NCBI GenBank assembly: GCA_009912235.1 | Contig: WNDS01000004.1 | Span: 434,001 to 498,000 of the forward strand | DNA length: 64,000 nt | Source of the DNA: Stenotrophomonas maltophilia | GTDB lineage: Bacteria > Pseudomonadota > Gammaproteobacteria > Xanthomonadales > Xanthomonadaceae | Direction: 5' to 3' | Shown here: positions 55,399-63,624 of the stretch, in pieces | How positions within the stretch are numbered: the stretch's first letter is position 1 | Layout: every line of letters starts with the position of its first letter | Program-made: the position numbers and the translations under genes | Notes under the pieces: generated by a model | Told to the model about the DNA's origin: nothing | What the model saw: only the letters and a program-made list of their open reading frames with translations | Database searches by the model: none

Positions 55399-55629
55399 AT
55401 GAGCAGCATCAGCCCCGCGTGGTTGCAGGCCTTCGATCAGTCCATGCGTGACCAGTTCGGCATCGACCACCTCGGCGCCGGCATCGGCACCGTGCTGATC
55501 AAGCGCTATGCCGAACTGCCACCGGAGCAGGCCGCGCAGTCGTTCGGCCTCGATTTCGTGCTGCCGCGCAGCGACAGTCTGTGGCCGCCGCCGCGTGTGC
55601 GCGGCGTGTTACTCGTTGATGACCTCTAA
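55399..55629 (+). CDS. Small hypothetical protein
   Basis: A 76-residue protein starting MSSISPAWLQAFDQSMRDQF and ending RVRGVLLVDDL. The ribosome site CCAGGAGCGGCCTC is good. Its last 21 nt overlap, tail to tail, the 3' end of the SymE-like gene. It may be a short conserved protein of accessory regions; no function is assigned. Confidence 0.6.
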   Translation: MSSISPAWLQAFDQSMRDQFGIDHLGAGIGTVLIKRYAELPPEQAAQSFGLDFVLPRSDSLWPPPRVRGVLLVDDL

Positions 55630-55860
55630 GGTAATCGCCCCCTCGCCGTGGATGATGCGTAGCCGGGTGCCTACGCCAATGCCCAGTTGCTGCAGCCACC
55701 TGCCGCGCAGGCGCAGGCTGGGTACCAGTTCACTACCGCCCTGTTCGCTGCGGCCAGCGTAGCCACCGGCACCCACCTTGCAGGTTGTGGGCGTGCGGGC
55801 ATAGGGCTTGCGGCGGGGCGGCACGGATTCGGGACGCGCGGGTGGGGTCCAGATAGACAT
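55609..55860 (-). CDS. SymE-like protein (type I toxin family, AbrB-like fold)
   Basis: An 83-residue protein whose C-terminal part fits the SymE toxin pattern: VPSLRLRGRWLQQLGIGVGT followed by RLRIIHGEGAITLEVINE. It has a basic Pro/Arg-rich head (PARPESVPPRRKPYARTP). ATG 55860 follows GGAGGCTCACCATC. In E. coli SymE is SOS-induced and held down by the antisense RNA SymR; whether an antisense RNA lies opposite this 5' end cannot be seen. Such genes often multiply in xanthomonad genomes. Confidence 0.7.
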   Translation of the reverse strand: MSIWTPPARPESVPPRRKPYARTPTTCKVGAGGYAGRSEQGGSELVPSLRLRGRWLQQLGIGVGTRLRIIHGEGAITLEVINE

Positions 55861-56162
55861 GATGGTGAGCCTCCTTGGCGATGGGCACAGCCCCGCATCG
55901 GGATGATGTGGGGAGTCGGGAGGTTCGAAACCGTATGAACGCGGCGGGCGGATTTCCCATGAGGGTGTTGTATTGGCCACCCTCCCGACATAGATGCTGC
56001 CAAGGAAAGCTGTTCACAGGAGTTTCGACGCTCCGGCAGCTACCTTGCGCCCGTTGGCGTTGCAGGGGAAATCGTTTGTCCTCATGCATTTGGCCGTTTC
56101 AGATGAGCACGCCAATGCGTTTTTTGCGTCAGCAACTACTGTCAGAAGCTGCTGAGTGATCA
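55861..56162. other. 302-bp region upstream of the SymE-like gene, no supported gene
   Basis: It contains the SymE ribosome site and a stretch where SymR-type antisense RNA would be expected. Palindrome fragments (GGGAGG...CCTCCC, 55931 and 55980 region) are visible. No reading frame is convincing. Confidence 0.45.
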
Positions 56163-56756
56163 CTACTTCATACCCAGCCACCGCTCAATCGCTTCACTGC
56201 CCTCTTTGAGCAGCATCGACCGGTGCAAGCAAAAGAATGCGGCCGTGAGTCCGATGGCAACATACAGCCAGTACACCGCAGCTTGGCGCATGGAAAGCCC
56301 ACTGACCAAAAGGAAGTAGCCAAGCATCACCGCAGCGAGCGCAATGGCAAAGTAGCCCACGACCCAGAACCTGGACATGCGGCGGCGATACGTTTCGCTG
56401 GCATAGCGCCGCTTGCGCCAAACCACTTCGCCAGTGGCCTCATCTAGGTCGATGAGGCTCCATGCGTCCGATATCTCCAGCAAGGCGCGCGCCGGCTGAT
56501 CCAGTGCCGACAGTCGCTTAATGATGCTCACCGGAAGATAGGTGCCAAACTGGTGGCGTATGGCCACGCTCAACCAGAGATCATCCTTCTTATCGTCTCG
56601 CTGAAACAGCTCTAGGAATTCCTTCCGCGAGGACCCCTTTGATTGCTGGATGGTCGCTAGCCCCTTGAACAGCAGCACTGCCGCCGCGCAGAGAATAAGC
56701 GGAAAAAGAAGACGCCCATCCTGCAAGCTGATCAATCGATCGACGATGCCATCCAT
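56163..56756 (-). CDS. Membrane protein of unknown function
   Basis: A 197-residue protein with three hydrophobic segments: about 17-32 (LLFPLILCAAAVLLFKGL), 131-150 (FWVVGYFAIALAAVMLGYFL) and 158-176 (AAVYWLYVAIGLTAAFFCL). A soluble domain (about 38-128) contains LELFQRDDKKDDLWLSVAIR and a Trp-Arg-Lys-Arg segment. Base use is lower in GC than housekeeping genes here, consistent with the accessory stretch. No family recognised. Confidence 0.68.
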   Translation of the reverse strand: MDGIVDRLISLQDGRLLFPLILCAAAVLLFKGLATIQQSKGSSRKEFLELFQRDDKKDDLWLSVAIRHQFGTYLPVSIIKRLSALDQPARALLEISDAWSLIDLDEATGEVVWRKRRYASETYRRRMSRFWVVGYFAIALAAVMLGYFLLVSGLSMRQAAVYWLYVAIGLTAAFFCLHRSMLLKEGSEAIERWLGMK

Positions 56757-56884
56757 GGTAGATCCTCTGATTGTCTAGTGTTCGGCCGAGAATACTGAAT
56801 GCGGCGAGTCCCACAGTCAGCGTGCAGTCCTCCCCTCCACTCGCCAGCGCAGGGCTGGCGAGTGAAGACGTCCTGACTTCTCGA

Positions 56885-57799
56885 CTACTGACGAAGCAGC
56901 TCGTCTCGGTGGTACTTCAAGTACTTTGCCTGTTTGGCGGAGAAAGGAGTGAGCGGCCGCTTCTGCTCCAAGCCCCAGTTCACACGCACTGAGTCGGGCA
57001 AGGCGGCACTTAGAATCAGCGCGCCGTTGTCATGGAATGAGATATACCCACGGTCGAACAGGCGGTCGATATGCGGGGCAAGCATCAGCCCATTGCTGCC
57101 GTCCAGGCGCTCGTGATTGTCACTCTTCGCCCAAGGCTTGATGTGGCTTGCGATGAGGAAGCCAGGATCGGCGGTGCCGGTAACGCGGCATGCCTTCTCA
57201 ACACCATTGACGTTCTTACGGAAGATGCCTTGACCACGACGGGCTTTGATGAGCTGCTCTTTCTCCGTCTCCGTTAGGCTGCCGTCGTTCCTAATGGCAT
57301 CCTCTGTTGACGATTCGCGCACATCTTCCTGCCACTCGCTGAGATCAGCAGGATCAATGTTCAGCAGAGTCAAGAGCTCGATACCCATTGGGTCTGGCAC
57401 AGGGAACAGATACGCCTGATTGGCATTGCCGTTGGCTTGCAACGGTGAGTATTTCGGCGGCAGCAGGGGGCCAATTCGGTGCATGAAATTGCGCACCATC
57501 AGCGGCTTCTCTACTGCGGTGTATTCAACCGGAACCGCCCAGCCGTCATTACGCCACGTGTTGTCGGTGGAGTTGAATTCTTCGGGACGATCCTTGGAGT
57601 AGTGGTCCCCGTTAACGATAGCAATGGCTTTGATCAAGCGATCGGCAAAGGCAAACACCACGTCACCCGGCCTTACCTGGGTCATGTGGTCATAGAAAGG
57701 GTTGTTACGGCCCTCGGCACTGCTCTTGGGCGACCACAAGTAGCCAGCCTTTACCGCACACTCAAACGTCTGCTTCTGATTCACCCACCAGTACTTCAT
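56885..57799 (-). CDS. EVE-domain/HNH endonuclease fusion, putative modification-dependent restriction enzyme
   Basis: A 304-residue protein. The N-terminal EVE-like (PUA-superfamily) domain spans about residues 1-120, starting MKYWWVNQKQTFECAVKAGY, with FYDHMTQVRPGDVVFAFADR. The C-terminal HNH_2-type nuclease spans about 190-280: CRVTGTADPGFLIASHIKPW and NGLMLAPHIDRLFDRGYISF. EVE domains read modified bases (5-methyl- or 5-hydroxymethyl-cytosine), so a type IV-like restriction of modified phage DNA is inferred. GC content is low for the region. It has no methyltransferase partner. Confidence 0.82.
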   Translation of the reverse strand: MKYWWVNQKQTFECAVKAGYLWSPKSSAEGRNNPFYDHMTQVRPGDVVFAFADRLIKAIAIVNGDHYSKDRPEEFNSTDNTWRNDGWAVPVEYTAVEKPLMVRNFMHRIGPLLPPKYSPLQANGNANQAYLFPVPDPMGIELLTLLNIDPADLSEWQEDVRESSTEDAIRNDGSLTETEKEQLIKARRGQGIFRKNVNGVEKACRVTGTADPGFLIASHIKPWAKSDNHERLDGSNGLMLAPHIDRLFDRGYISFHDNGALILSAALPDSVRVNWGLEQKRPLTPFSAKQAKYLKYHRDELLRQ

Positions 57800-57895
57800 C
57801 CTTGCCCCCCTGTCTTATCCAATTGATCAGGCCTATTGGCCTCAAGACGGGGATAGTACATTTCGATGTCGCAATCGGCACTCTTTTGCGGTGGG

Positions 57896-57930
57896 CAAAA
57901 AAAGAGGCAGGGCTCTATGCCCTGCCTCTT
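57896..57930 (-). terminator. Intrinsic terminator of the YncE-like gene
   Basis: On the minus strand AAGAGGCAGGG-catagag-CCCTGCCTCTT is followed by a run of T (AAAAAAA on + at 57897-57903). It is an 11-bp stem placed 25 nt after the stop of the beta-propeller gene, so it ends that transcript before the HNH gene. Confidence 0.9.
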
Positions 57931-57954
57931 CTATGGTCTAGGCGATACCAACGC

Positions 57955-59097
57955 TTACAACTGAATCCGCGCCACGCTCTCTTCAGAACCCTTGGCGTCC
58001 TTCTCACCGTTCTTGATTGTCACGTACAGCACGTTGTTCCTGGCATCCAATACCAGGCTGTTGGGGTGGGTCGGCACGGCGTAGCTGGCCGCCTTCTTGT
58101 AGGTGTCGCTGTTGTACGCGGTCACCGTGCCGCCTTCGCGGTTGGTCACGTACAGGCGCTTGCGCGGTGCGTCCAACAGGATGCTCAGCGGGCCGGCGTC
58201 GGTGGGAATGCTGGCCAGTTCCTTGCCATCCGTGCGGTCGATCACCAGCACACGCTGGCCCGGGTGCTTGCTGGTGAAGCCCTCGCTGCTCTTGGTCACG
58301 TAGTTGCGGATCATTTCCGAGCCCTGGTCGGTCACGAACAGGCGCTTGCCGGCCGGGTCCAGCGCGATGTTCATCGGCTGCTCGGCGCCAATCTTGTACT
58401 GCTGCACCACCTTGCCGGTATCGGTGCCCACCACCAGATCGGCCAGCAGGTTGCTGGTGTACACGCGCTTGGCTTTGGCATCCAGCCCCAGGCCCGGCGC
58501 CTTGGCCTTGCCCAGGCCCGGAATGGTGTCGATCAGCTTCAGGCTCTGCGTGTCCACCACGAACAGCACGCTGCCTTCGCCGGAATGGCCGGTCACGTAC
58601 AGGCGGTGCGCCGGGCCATCGACCACCAGCTCGCGCAGGTCGTGGGTGTAGGCGGCCTTGCCGTCCTTGCCCGCCTTCTTCTCCATCAGCTGCACGGTGC
58701 CGATGGCCTTGTTCTGCGCGGTATCCACCACGGTCACCGAGGTGTCCACAGTGTTGCCCACGTACAGGCGGTTGCTGGCGTCGTCCAGCACCATGCCGAA
58801 GCCCTTGCGCTCCAGCGGAATGCGGGCTTCCACGGCCAGCGTGGTCGGGTTCAGGCGCAGCACCTGGGCCGGGCCTGCGGCATCGCCGAAGCCGCCGGAG
58901 GAGGCCACGAACACGGCGTTCTGCTTGGCGCTGTAAGCCAGCTCGTACAGGCCCTGGGCGATGGCCTTGCGCTGCACGGCGGCGTTGGCGGCCGGTGCGG
59001 CAGTCGTGGTGTCAGCGGCGAAGGCGGGCGGTGCGCCCAGGCTGAGGGAAACGGCGAGGGCCAGGGTGGCCGAACGGATAAGGGAATGGCGGGTCAT
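57955..59097 (-). CDS. YncE-like exported beta-propeller (YVTN repeat) protein
   Basis: A 380-residue periplasmic protein. Signal peptide MTRHSLIRSATLALAVSLSL, cleavage near AFA; ATG 59097 is after AAGGACGCTCGC. The body is a seven-bladed WD40/YVTN-type propeller (blades such as NRLYVGNTVDTSVTVVDTAQ, HRLYVTGHSGEGSVLFVVDT, KRLYVTNREGGTVTAYNSDT). The sequence is close to E. coli YncE (353 aa), a DNA-binding periplasmic protein of unclear role. It is monocistronic with its own terminator. Confidence 0.88.
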   Translation of the reverse strand: MTRHSLIRSATLALAVSLSLGAPPAFAADTTTAAPAANAAVQRKAIAQGLYELAYSAKQNAVFVASSGGFGDAAGPAQVLRLNPTTLAVEARIPLERKGFGMVLDDASNRLYVGNTVDTSVTVVDTAQNKAIGTVQLMEKKAGKDGKAAYTHDLRELVVDGPAHRLYVTGHSGEGSVLFVVDTQSLKLIDTIPGLGKAKAPGLGLDAKAKRVYTSNLLADLVVGTDTGKVVQQYKIGAEQPMNIALDPAGKRLFVTDQGSEMIRNYVTKSSEGFTSKHPGQRVLVIDRTDGKELASIPTDAGPLSILLDAPRKRLYVTNREGGTVTAYNSDTYKKAASYAVPTHPNSLVLDARNNVLYVTIKNGEKDAKGSEESVARIQL

Positions 59098-59299
59098 GCG
59101 AGCGTCCTTGAATGGGCACGGGAGGGTGTCCTGGCTCGCTGGGCCGTTCTTCGACGGCCCGGACCTGCATCTGTCTGCGCGGGTGGGGCTGGCTGGGTAG
59201 CGGGGGCTTGGTAGCAGGGTGGGCGCGACTGGGGCCCTGCGGATGGTCATGGAGGGGCTGCGGGATGCTTGGGCGGGGCATTGGCGCTAGGCTTGGCAT

Positions 59300-59749
59300 A
59301 TGTCCTATTGGAATGCCCCGCGCTTCGGCGCCCTGTGGGTGCCCGCCTTGCTGCTGTGCCTGGCCACGCCGGCGTATCCGCAAGCGCCAGGCCGTGCGGA
59401 CCCGGCGCCGATCTCGACCGAGGTGTTCTTCAGGCCGGGCGATGCTCCCAGCACCGGGGCATTCGTTGCGTCGGTAGTGCAGCATTCGCCTTCCCCGCGG
59501 TTTCTACCGGATTCGGTACCGGCCGATGCCCCCATGGAGATGTTGCTGTCGTTGGACATTGTCCTGGAAGATAAATTGACCAATGTGGACATCCTTCGTT
59601 CAAGCCACAACCGCGGCCTGGACCGTGCGGCCTTGCAGCAATGGCTTTTCACGCCTGCGCAGAGCGAGGGTGTGGCGGTGCGATCGCGGATGGGGGTGAA
59701 GGCTGTATTCGGGATGCGCGAGCCCCCCCTTCCTATCGCGAATATCTGA
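59300..59749 (+). CDS. Exported TonB-C-terminal-like protein
   Basis: A 149-residue protein with a signal-like head (MSYWNAPRFGALWVPALLLC) and a C-terminal TonB_C-type motif: VDILRSSHNRGLDRAALQQW followed by LFTPAQSEGVAVRSRM. There is no N-terminal membrane anchor of the TonB type apart from the signal. Similar stand-alone TonB-C proteins are frequent in Xanthomonadaceae. Function unknown; the partner may be an outer-membrane protein. Confidence 0.75.
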   Translation: MSYWNAPRFGALWVPALLLCLATPAYPQAPGRADPAPISTEVFFRPGDAPSTGAFVASVVQHSPSPRFLPDSVPADAPMEMLLSLDIVLEDKLTNVDILRSSHNRGLDRAALQQWLFTPAQSEGVAVRSRMGVKAVFGMREPPLPIANI

Positions 59750-61024
59750 CGGGGTCATGCTTGCTGTAAAGAATTCGGCCAAGCAACTAACGTATCTCAA
59801 TCAAACTTTCGGGTGGCTTCCTTGGTCCGCCAACCCACGTTGAGGGGCTGCTTCTGAATGCCTGCTAGAACCAATGCTCTGGACGCTACTGCGAATAGCC
59901 AGCGCTCGCCCGAGCTGCGTCAGCCGACGGGTCGGCGCATGCAGTTGGCGAGTGCGGATTTGGGGATTGGCGGAACTAAGGGCGGGGCAGGAGATTTTGA
60001 TGGTGCCCGAGCGAGCGCAACAGAACAGGGGACCTTACTAAGATCGGAGCGGTGCGTCGGGTGATGGGGGAACAATGATAGCGTGCGGCGCTGACAGCGC
60101 AGACTACGGGGCGGTTGCAGGTCGAGGAGTAGCACTCCGCACTAGTGAGCGGTATGACGCCCCCCCCCCCTCATACGGCCGCCTTTAATGAGTTAATGAA
60201 TAGAAAAATATCCACTTAGAAACCATCAACAACCTCGCCAGCCCCGGTGAAATTTTCTCGAATGCAATCATGAAATTAAGAAGAATATTCTTTGATAACA
60301 CGAACTATCAACCATGCCGTGTAGCGGGCGCCACCATCGGCGACAAACGCCGATCGTACTAGCACTCTCAGTTATACGAGTACGCCTTTCTTTAAAAATT
60401 TCTAAGCAACACGCATGCTTGCACTCTCAACGGCGGCGACTAATCTCGCGTTCAAGGCCAATGGCAAGCCATGGGGCAGTTAGATCGGCGACCGGGCTCT
60501 CGGAAAGCATAGATCGCCCCTGAATATCCATCAAACGAATATATAGGCCAGCGACGACCAGATCGACTTAACATTTAAATAGAACAGCCCTCATTTTAAA
60601 CTTTCTTATGCAATTAGGGTGAGTGACGCCAAAAATATAACGAGCGACTTCAATTGCAACCAATAATCATGTCTCACCCCCATTTAACAGCTTTTAAACC
60701 ATAGGTGATAGCTATGCAACGCGTCACAGCGCGCCACCAGATCTCCGGACCTGGAGCCCATCAGGTCCATTAATAATAATTAAAGTTTGATAAAGCCTTG
60801 CAAGATAACATCAATATTTATACCAACAGAATAATTATCCCCAATCTTTCTGCGCGCACCCTAAGATTAAACATAAAAATTTACATCTGCGAATTTTCCC
60901 CATACAACAAATCCGGACAATTAGAACAACTTTGCCGCCCACCCACGCGGCCGTAGTGAGCGACAGAGCACATTTCAAATACCTCTATAAACTAGGCACA
61001 CAACAGCCATGCCCATCGCAAAAA
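59750..61024. other. 1.3-kb AT-rich region without a supported gene
   Basis: From about 60180 to 61020 the GC content drops far below the rest of the window (for example TAATAATAATTAAAGTTTGA near 60771). No frame longer than about 85 codons is convincing; a 68-codon frame at 59858-60064 has no ribosome site and a composition like random sequence. It lies just downstream of the SIR2-STAND gene and is probably part of the same transferred segment, perhaps decayed. A C11 run at 60160-60170 marks its left edge. Confidence 0.7.
60160..60170. repeat. Homopolymer run of 11 C
   Basis: A C11 tract flanked by GACG and TCATACGG. It is slip-prone and lies in non-coding sequence, at the point where base composition changes from GC-rich to AT-rich. 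Confidence 0.85.
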
Positions 61025-62026
61025 TTAAGATGGCCTAACCATAGACTTCAACATCTTTTCCTGCGCCAAAGTCATTTTTTCGAGAACGCCCGCGCTCCGA
61101 ACATTGAAGCGACCCACATCTCTAGTCCACTTAACTCTAACCTGATCGAGTGCAATAATACGTGGATCATCGAATTCAAGCCTCTCTGAGAACTCCACCA
61201 GATAGGAAAATACAGTCATTAAAGGATGCTCATGCAGATCCCAAAACCCTTGTGCGTGCGCGAGACTTTCAGACAAATACGCCTCACCTTCACGAAAGTA
61301 ATCCCAAGCCAAATCCAGCTGAACCATCTCATCGACAGAAGCCTTCAGCCTGACTCTCCCAAGCGTATTTAGAGAGAAAGCATGCCTATGAACTAGAACT
61401 TTCTTCTTCGCGTAAGAATAAGCTCGATCGTGGAAATGAGCATCACTCTCCAATAGCGCGCGTTGATCCCAAAATCTCCCATTCCAATCAAAATGACCTT
61501 CTAGCTCACCATACCAAGTCCGCGCTTTTTCGACTGTAGGGGACACAGCCATAACTCCGTCCTTATCCATCAGCTGCCGAATGATTAGCACAGGATAAGT
61601 TCTCCTCCGCATTGAGGCTGATGACACCAATGGGGCCAAGGATTTTGCGACTCTCAAAGAGAGTTCATATTCTTCCGCAGAGGAGAGATGATATCTAAAC
61701 ACATACTCTGCAAACATTCGATGCCTGAAGCGATACCCCCTTGCATCAAGAATTATAACATCATCTTCTGAATTATCATTTATAGAAATACTCTTTACTG
61801 AATCCACCCCGGCCATATCCAAAAAAACCGAGACGGGAAGTGAGTATCCAGATCTATTTACCGTAGTGATCGCCTTAATTGCGACAAGCTGCGCCGCGTC
61901 AATACTCCTCGCCATGGCCTGCCATTCGCGATCGATACGACCATAGAAGCCACGAGCCTTCTCAAGTCCACTGAGGCCCATGAATAAGTCTCCACCACAA
62001 TCTTTGTCGATGTACTTCCATACCTG
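61025..62026 (-). pseudogene. C-terminal part of the SIR2-STAND protein, beyond an in-frame TAG
   Basis: This 1-kb stretch continues the reading frame of the SIR2-domain gene directly after its TAG (62027-62029): QVWKYIDKDCGGDLFMGLSG, then helical sequence with RFRHRMFAEYVFRYHLSSAE to the TGA-side stop at 61025. An internal ATG at 61981 could open 318 residues, but it has no ribosome site. The content (WHD-like and TPR-like helices) fits the sensing C-terminus of STAND ATPases. The TAG therefore splits one gene of about 828 codons. Confidence 0.75.
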
Positions 62027-63511
62027 CTAATCACTCCACCCAGTAGCATCCCCCATTCTCGCCGCAGAATTTCGCTTTGTTATTATAGAAAGCACATCAC
62101 TGCGGACCGCAGAACCCAGCTCGTACTCCCCCGCAATGAACTCATCAAGATGGACCTGCAGCATTGCACAGCGCTTTGATCTTTCCGCTACTGCGACAAG
62201 GCACTGGACACCAGATTTTTGGCACAAAAACATTATTTCTCTAATATTCCCTGAAAAATCAGCGGCATTATCGACCAGCAACAGTGTCTTTGGGTTCGCA
62301 TTTAGCCATGCCACTGTCGCGTCAACGTCCGGCCGCTCTGTTTCTCTAAAGCGAAAAACGCGATATCCAAGTGAGATAAAGCTCTTTCCAAGCCTCAGAA
62401 GAGATGCAGACCTACCTGAACCGGGTGTCCCGGTGAACATTACCGCCGCAGACTGGTTCGCTGCGGCCGCTTGACTTAGACGCCGGAAAGCAGCCTTGGT
62501 CGCCGATCGGTCCCCATCAATCTCTGTCGTGATGTCAGCCCAACTTGGCTCGTCTCCACCGTAGAAATCATGGTTTCGTCTACTGCCAATTCGACTTTCA
62601 CCCAAAACTTCAAACTGCTGATTAAAGCGAGCGATAAATCCAGGAAGCAAAGGCGACCTACTCATCTCCTCATACTTCTTCTGGTAGACTTCCACATCAG
62701 ACGCAAGCGCCTCAAAGAACTCCTGTGCGTCCGCATCAATTGCGACAACTCCGCCTCTACTTAGACGACGCCGGTCAAGATGAGCAATATTCTTAATTAC
62801 TGCAATTGATGGAAACCCCGTGGCTTCGCGGGCCTTACTTCCAGTATGCACTGCAGCTGCCAGATCCATTTCTTCAACTAGCCGCGCGCCAACCGTGAGG
62901 AAAGGTGTCTGAACCCATTTACTCCAAAACTCAGAGTGCCAGTCCCCCTGGCTTCGGGCAGCTTTTGCATATTCACGTATCGCAAATACAAGCGCCTTAG
63001 ATGTCGAAGGAAGTGTCGATGCGCGCCCATGGAGATGCACTACTTGCACCTGCTGATTAGCCGTTACCGGAGGCGATAGATTATCAGTCCACGCCACTGG
63101 AACCGGCCGAAACACTCCAGACCCTATAGAAATCCTCTCAAGAATATCATCAATGTTCAGAGTCCATATTCGGCTCCAAGGAAACTTTAGAACTGAAGCA
63201 TGCCAAGTCGGCATCACGCCCACGAATCGATCTCGAAGATATCTAACGAGATTATCTTGTGATGCCTGCTCGCTTACCGTTTCTTCATAGACGATTGCAA
63301 GGTTCCTCGCATCCCGCTCATCAAACCCTGGTTCGAGCGCTACATTAAGCTCCGATCCCAAGCCTGGACCGCTTGGAAGAAACTTCCCACTCCGATCTTT
63401 TGCACTCATGCTAAAGCCAGCACCAAGTAAAAGATTGTAATGACCGTGGGATACACCGCTTACTAGTTGCTCCGCATCTCCCAATTCAATTCCAAACTTC
63501 AATAGTTCCAT
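62027..63511 (-). CDS. SIR2-STAND type NTPase, putative anti-phage defence protein (N-terminal part, truncated by TAG)
   Basis: A 494-residue product. SIR2-like NAD-binding domain: NLLLGAGFSMSA (GAGxS at 30-34), TLNIDDILE (Asn119, Asp121) and HLHGR (His161), the NAD-cleaving residues. It is followed by a P-loop NTPase: Walker A FTGTPGSGRSASLLRLG (361-368 core) and Walker B TLLLVDNAADFS. SIR2 fused to STAND/AAA modules is known from Avs5-like and other abortive-infection systems that deplete NAD+ on phage sensing. ATG 63511 follows AAAAGGAGCAGGGAGAT. GC content is about 45-48%, far below neighbours. The protein ends WSD before TAG, with the rest still open downstream. Confidence 0.82.
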   Translation of the reverse strand: MELLKFGIELGDAEQLVSGVSHGHYNLLLGAGFSMSAKDRSGKFLPSGPGLGSELNVALEPGFDERDARNLAIVYEETVSEQASQDNLVRYLRDRFVGVMPTWHASVLKFPWSRIWTLNIDDILERISIGSGVFRPVPVAWTDNLSPPVTANQQVQVVHLHGRASTLPSTSKALVFAIREYAKAARSQGDWHSEFWSKWVQTPFLTVGARLVEEMDLAAAVHTGSKAREATGFPSIAVIKNIAHLDRRRLSRGGVVAIDADAQEFFEALASDVEVYQKKYEEMSRSPLLPGFIARFNQQFEVLGESRIGSRRNHDFYGGDEPSWADITTEIDGDRSATKAAFRRLSQAAAANQSAAVMFTGTPGSGRSASLLRLGKSFISLGYRVFRFRETERPDVDATVAWLNANPKTLLLVDNAADFSGNIREIMFLCQKSGVQCLVAVAERSKRCAMLQVHLDEFIAGEYELGSAVRSDVLSIITKRNSAARMGDATGWSD

Positions 63512-63573
63512 ATCTCCCTGCTCCTTTTAGCTGCCACTTGAATTAACAAAATATCTTAACGGTGAGCAGTGGC

Positions 63574-63598
63574 AAAAAAGGGCGGCCAATGGCCGCCC
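63574..63598 (-). terminator. Intrinsic terminator after aceE
   Basis: On the minus strand GGGCGGCC-att-GGCCGCCC is followed by TTTTTT (AAAAAA on +, 63574-63579). It is 27 nt downstream of the aceE stop and ends that transcript before the SIR2-STAND gene. Confidence 0.9.
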
Positions 63599-63624
63599 CT
63601 TCCCACGTTAATTAATTGACGATC

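Noticed and set aside
59858..60064. 68-codon frame beyond the TonB-C-like gene
   Set aside because: No ribosome site, no hydrophobic or conserved segment, and it runs into the composition change; treated as chance.
3123..62029. Stop-codon reassignment (TGA, TAA or TAG read as an amino acid)
   Set aside because: Many intact genes here end in each of the three stops, and the interrupting codons differ from gene to gene. Recoding of all three is not plausible.
59750..63511. Prophage or integrative element
   Set aside because: No integrase, transposase, phage structural gene, tRNA or obvious direct repeats were seen at the edges.
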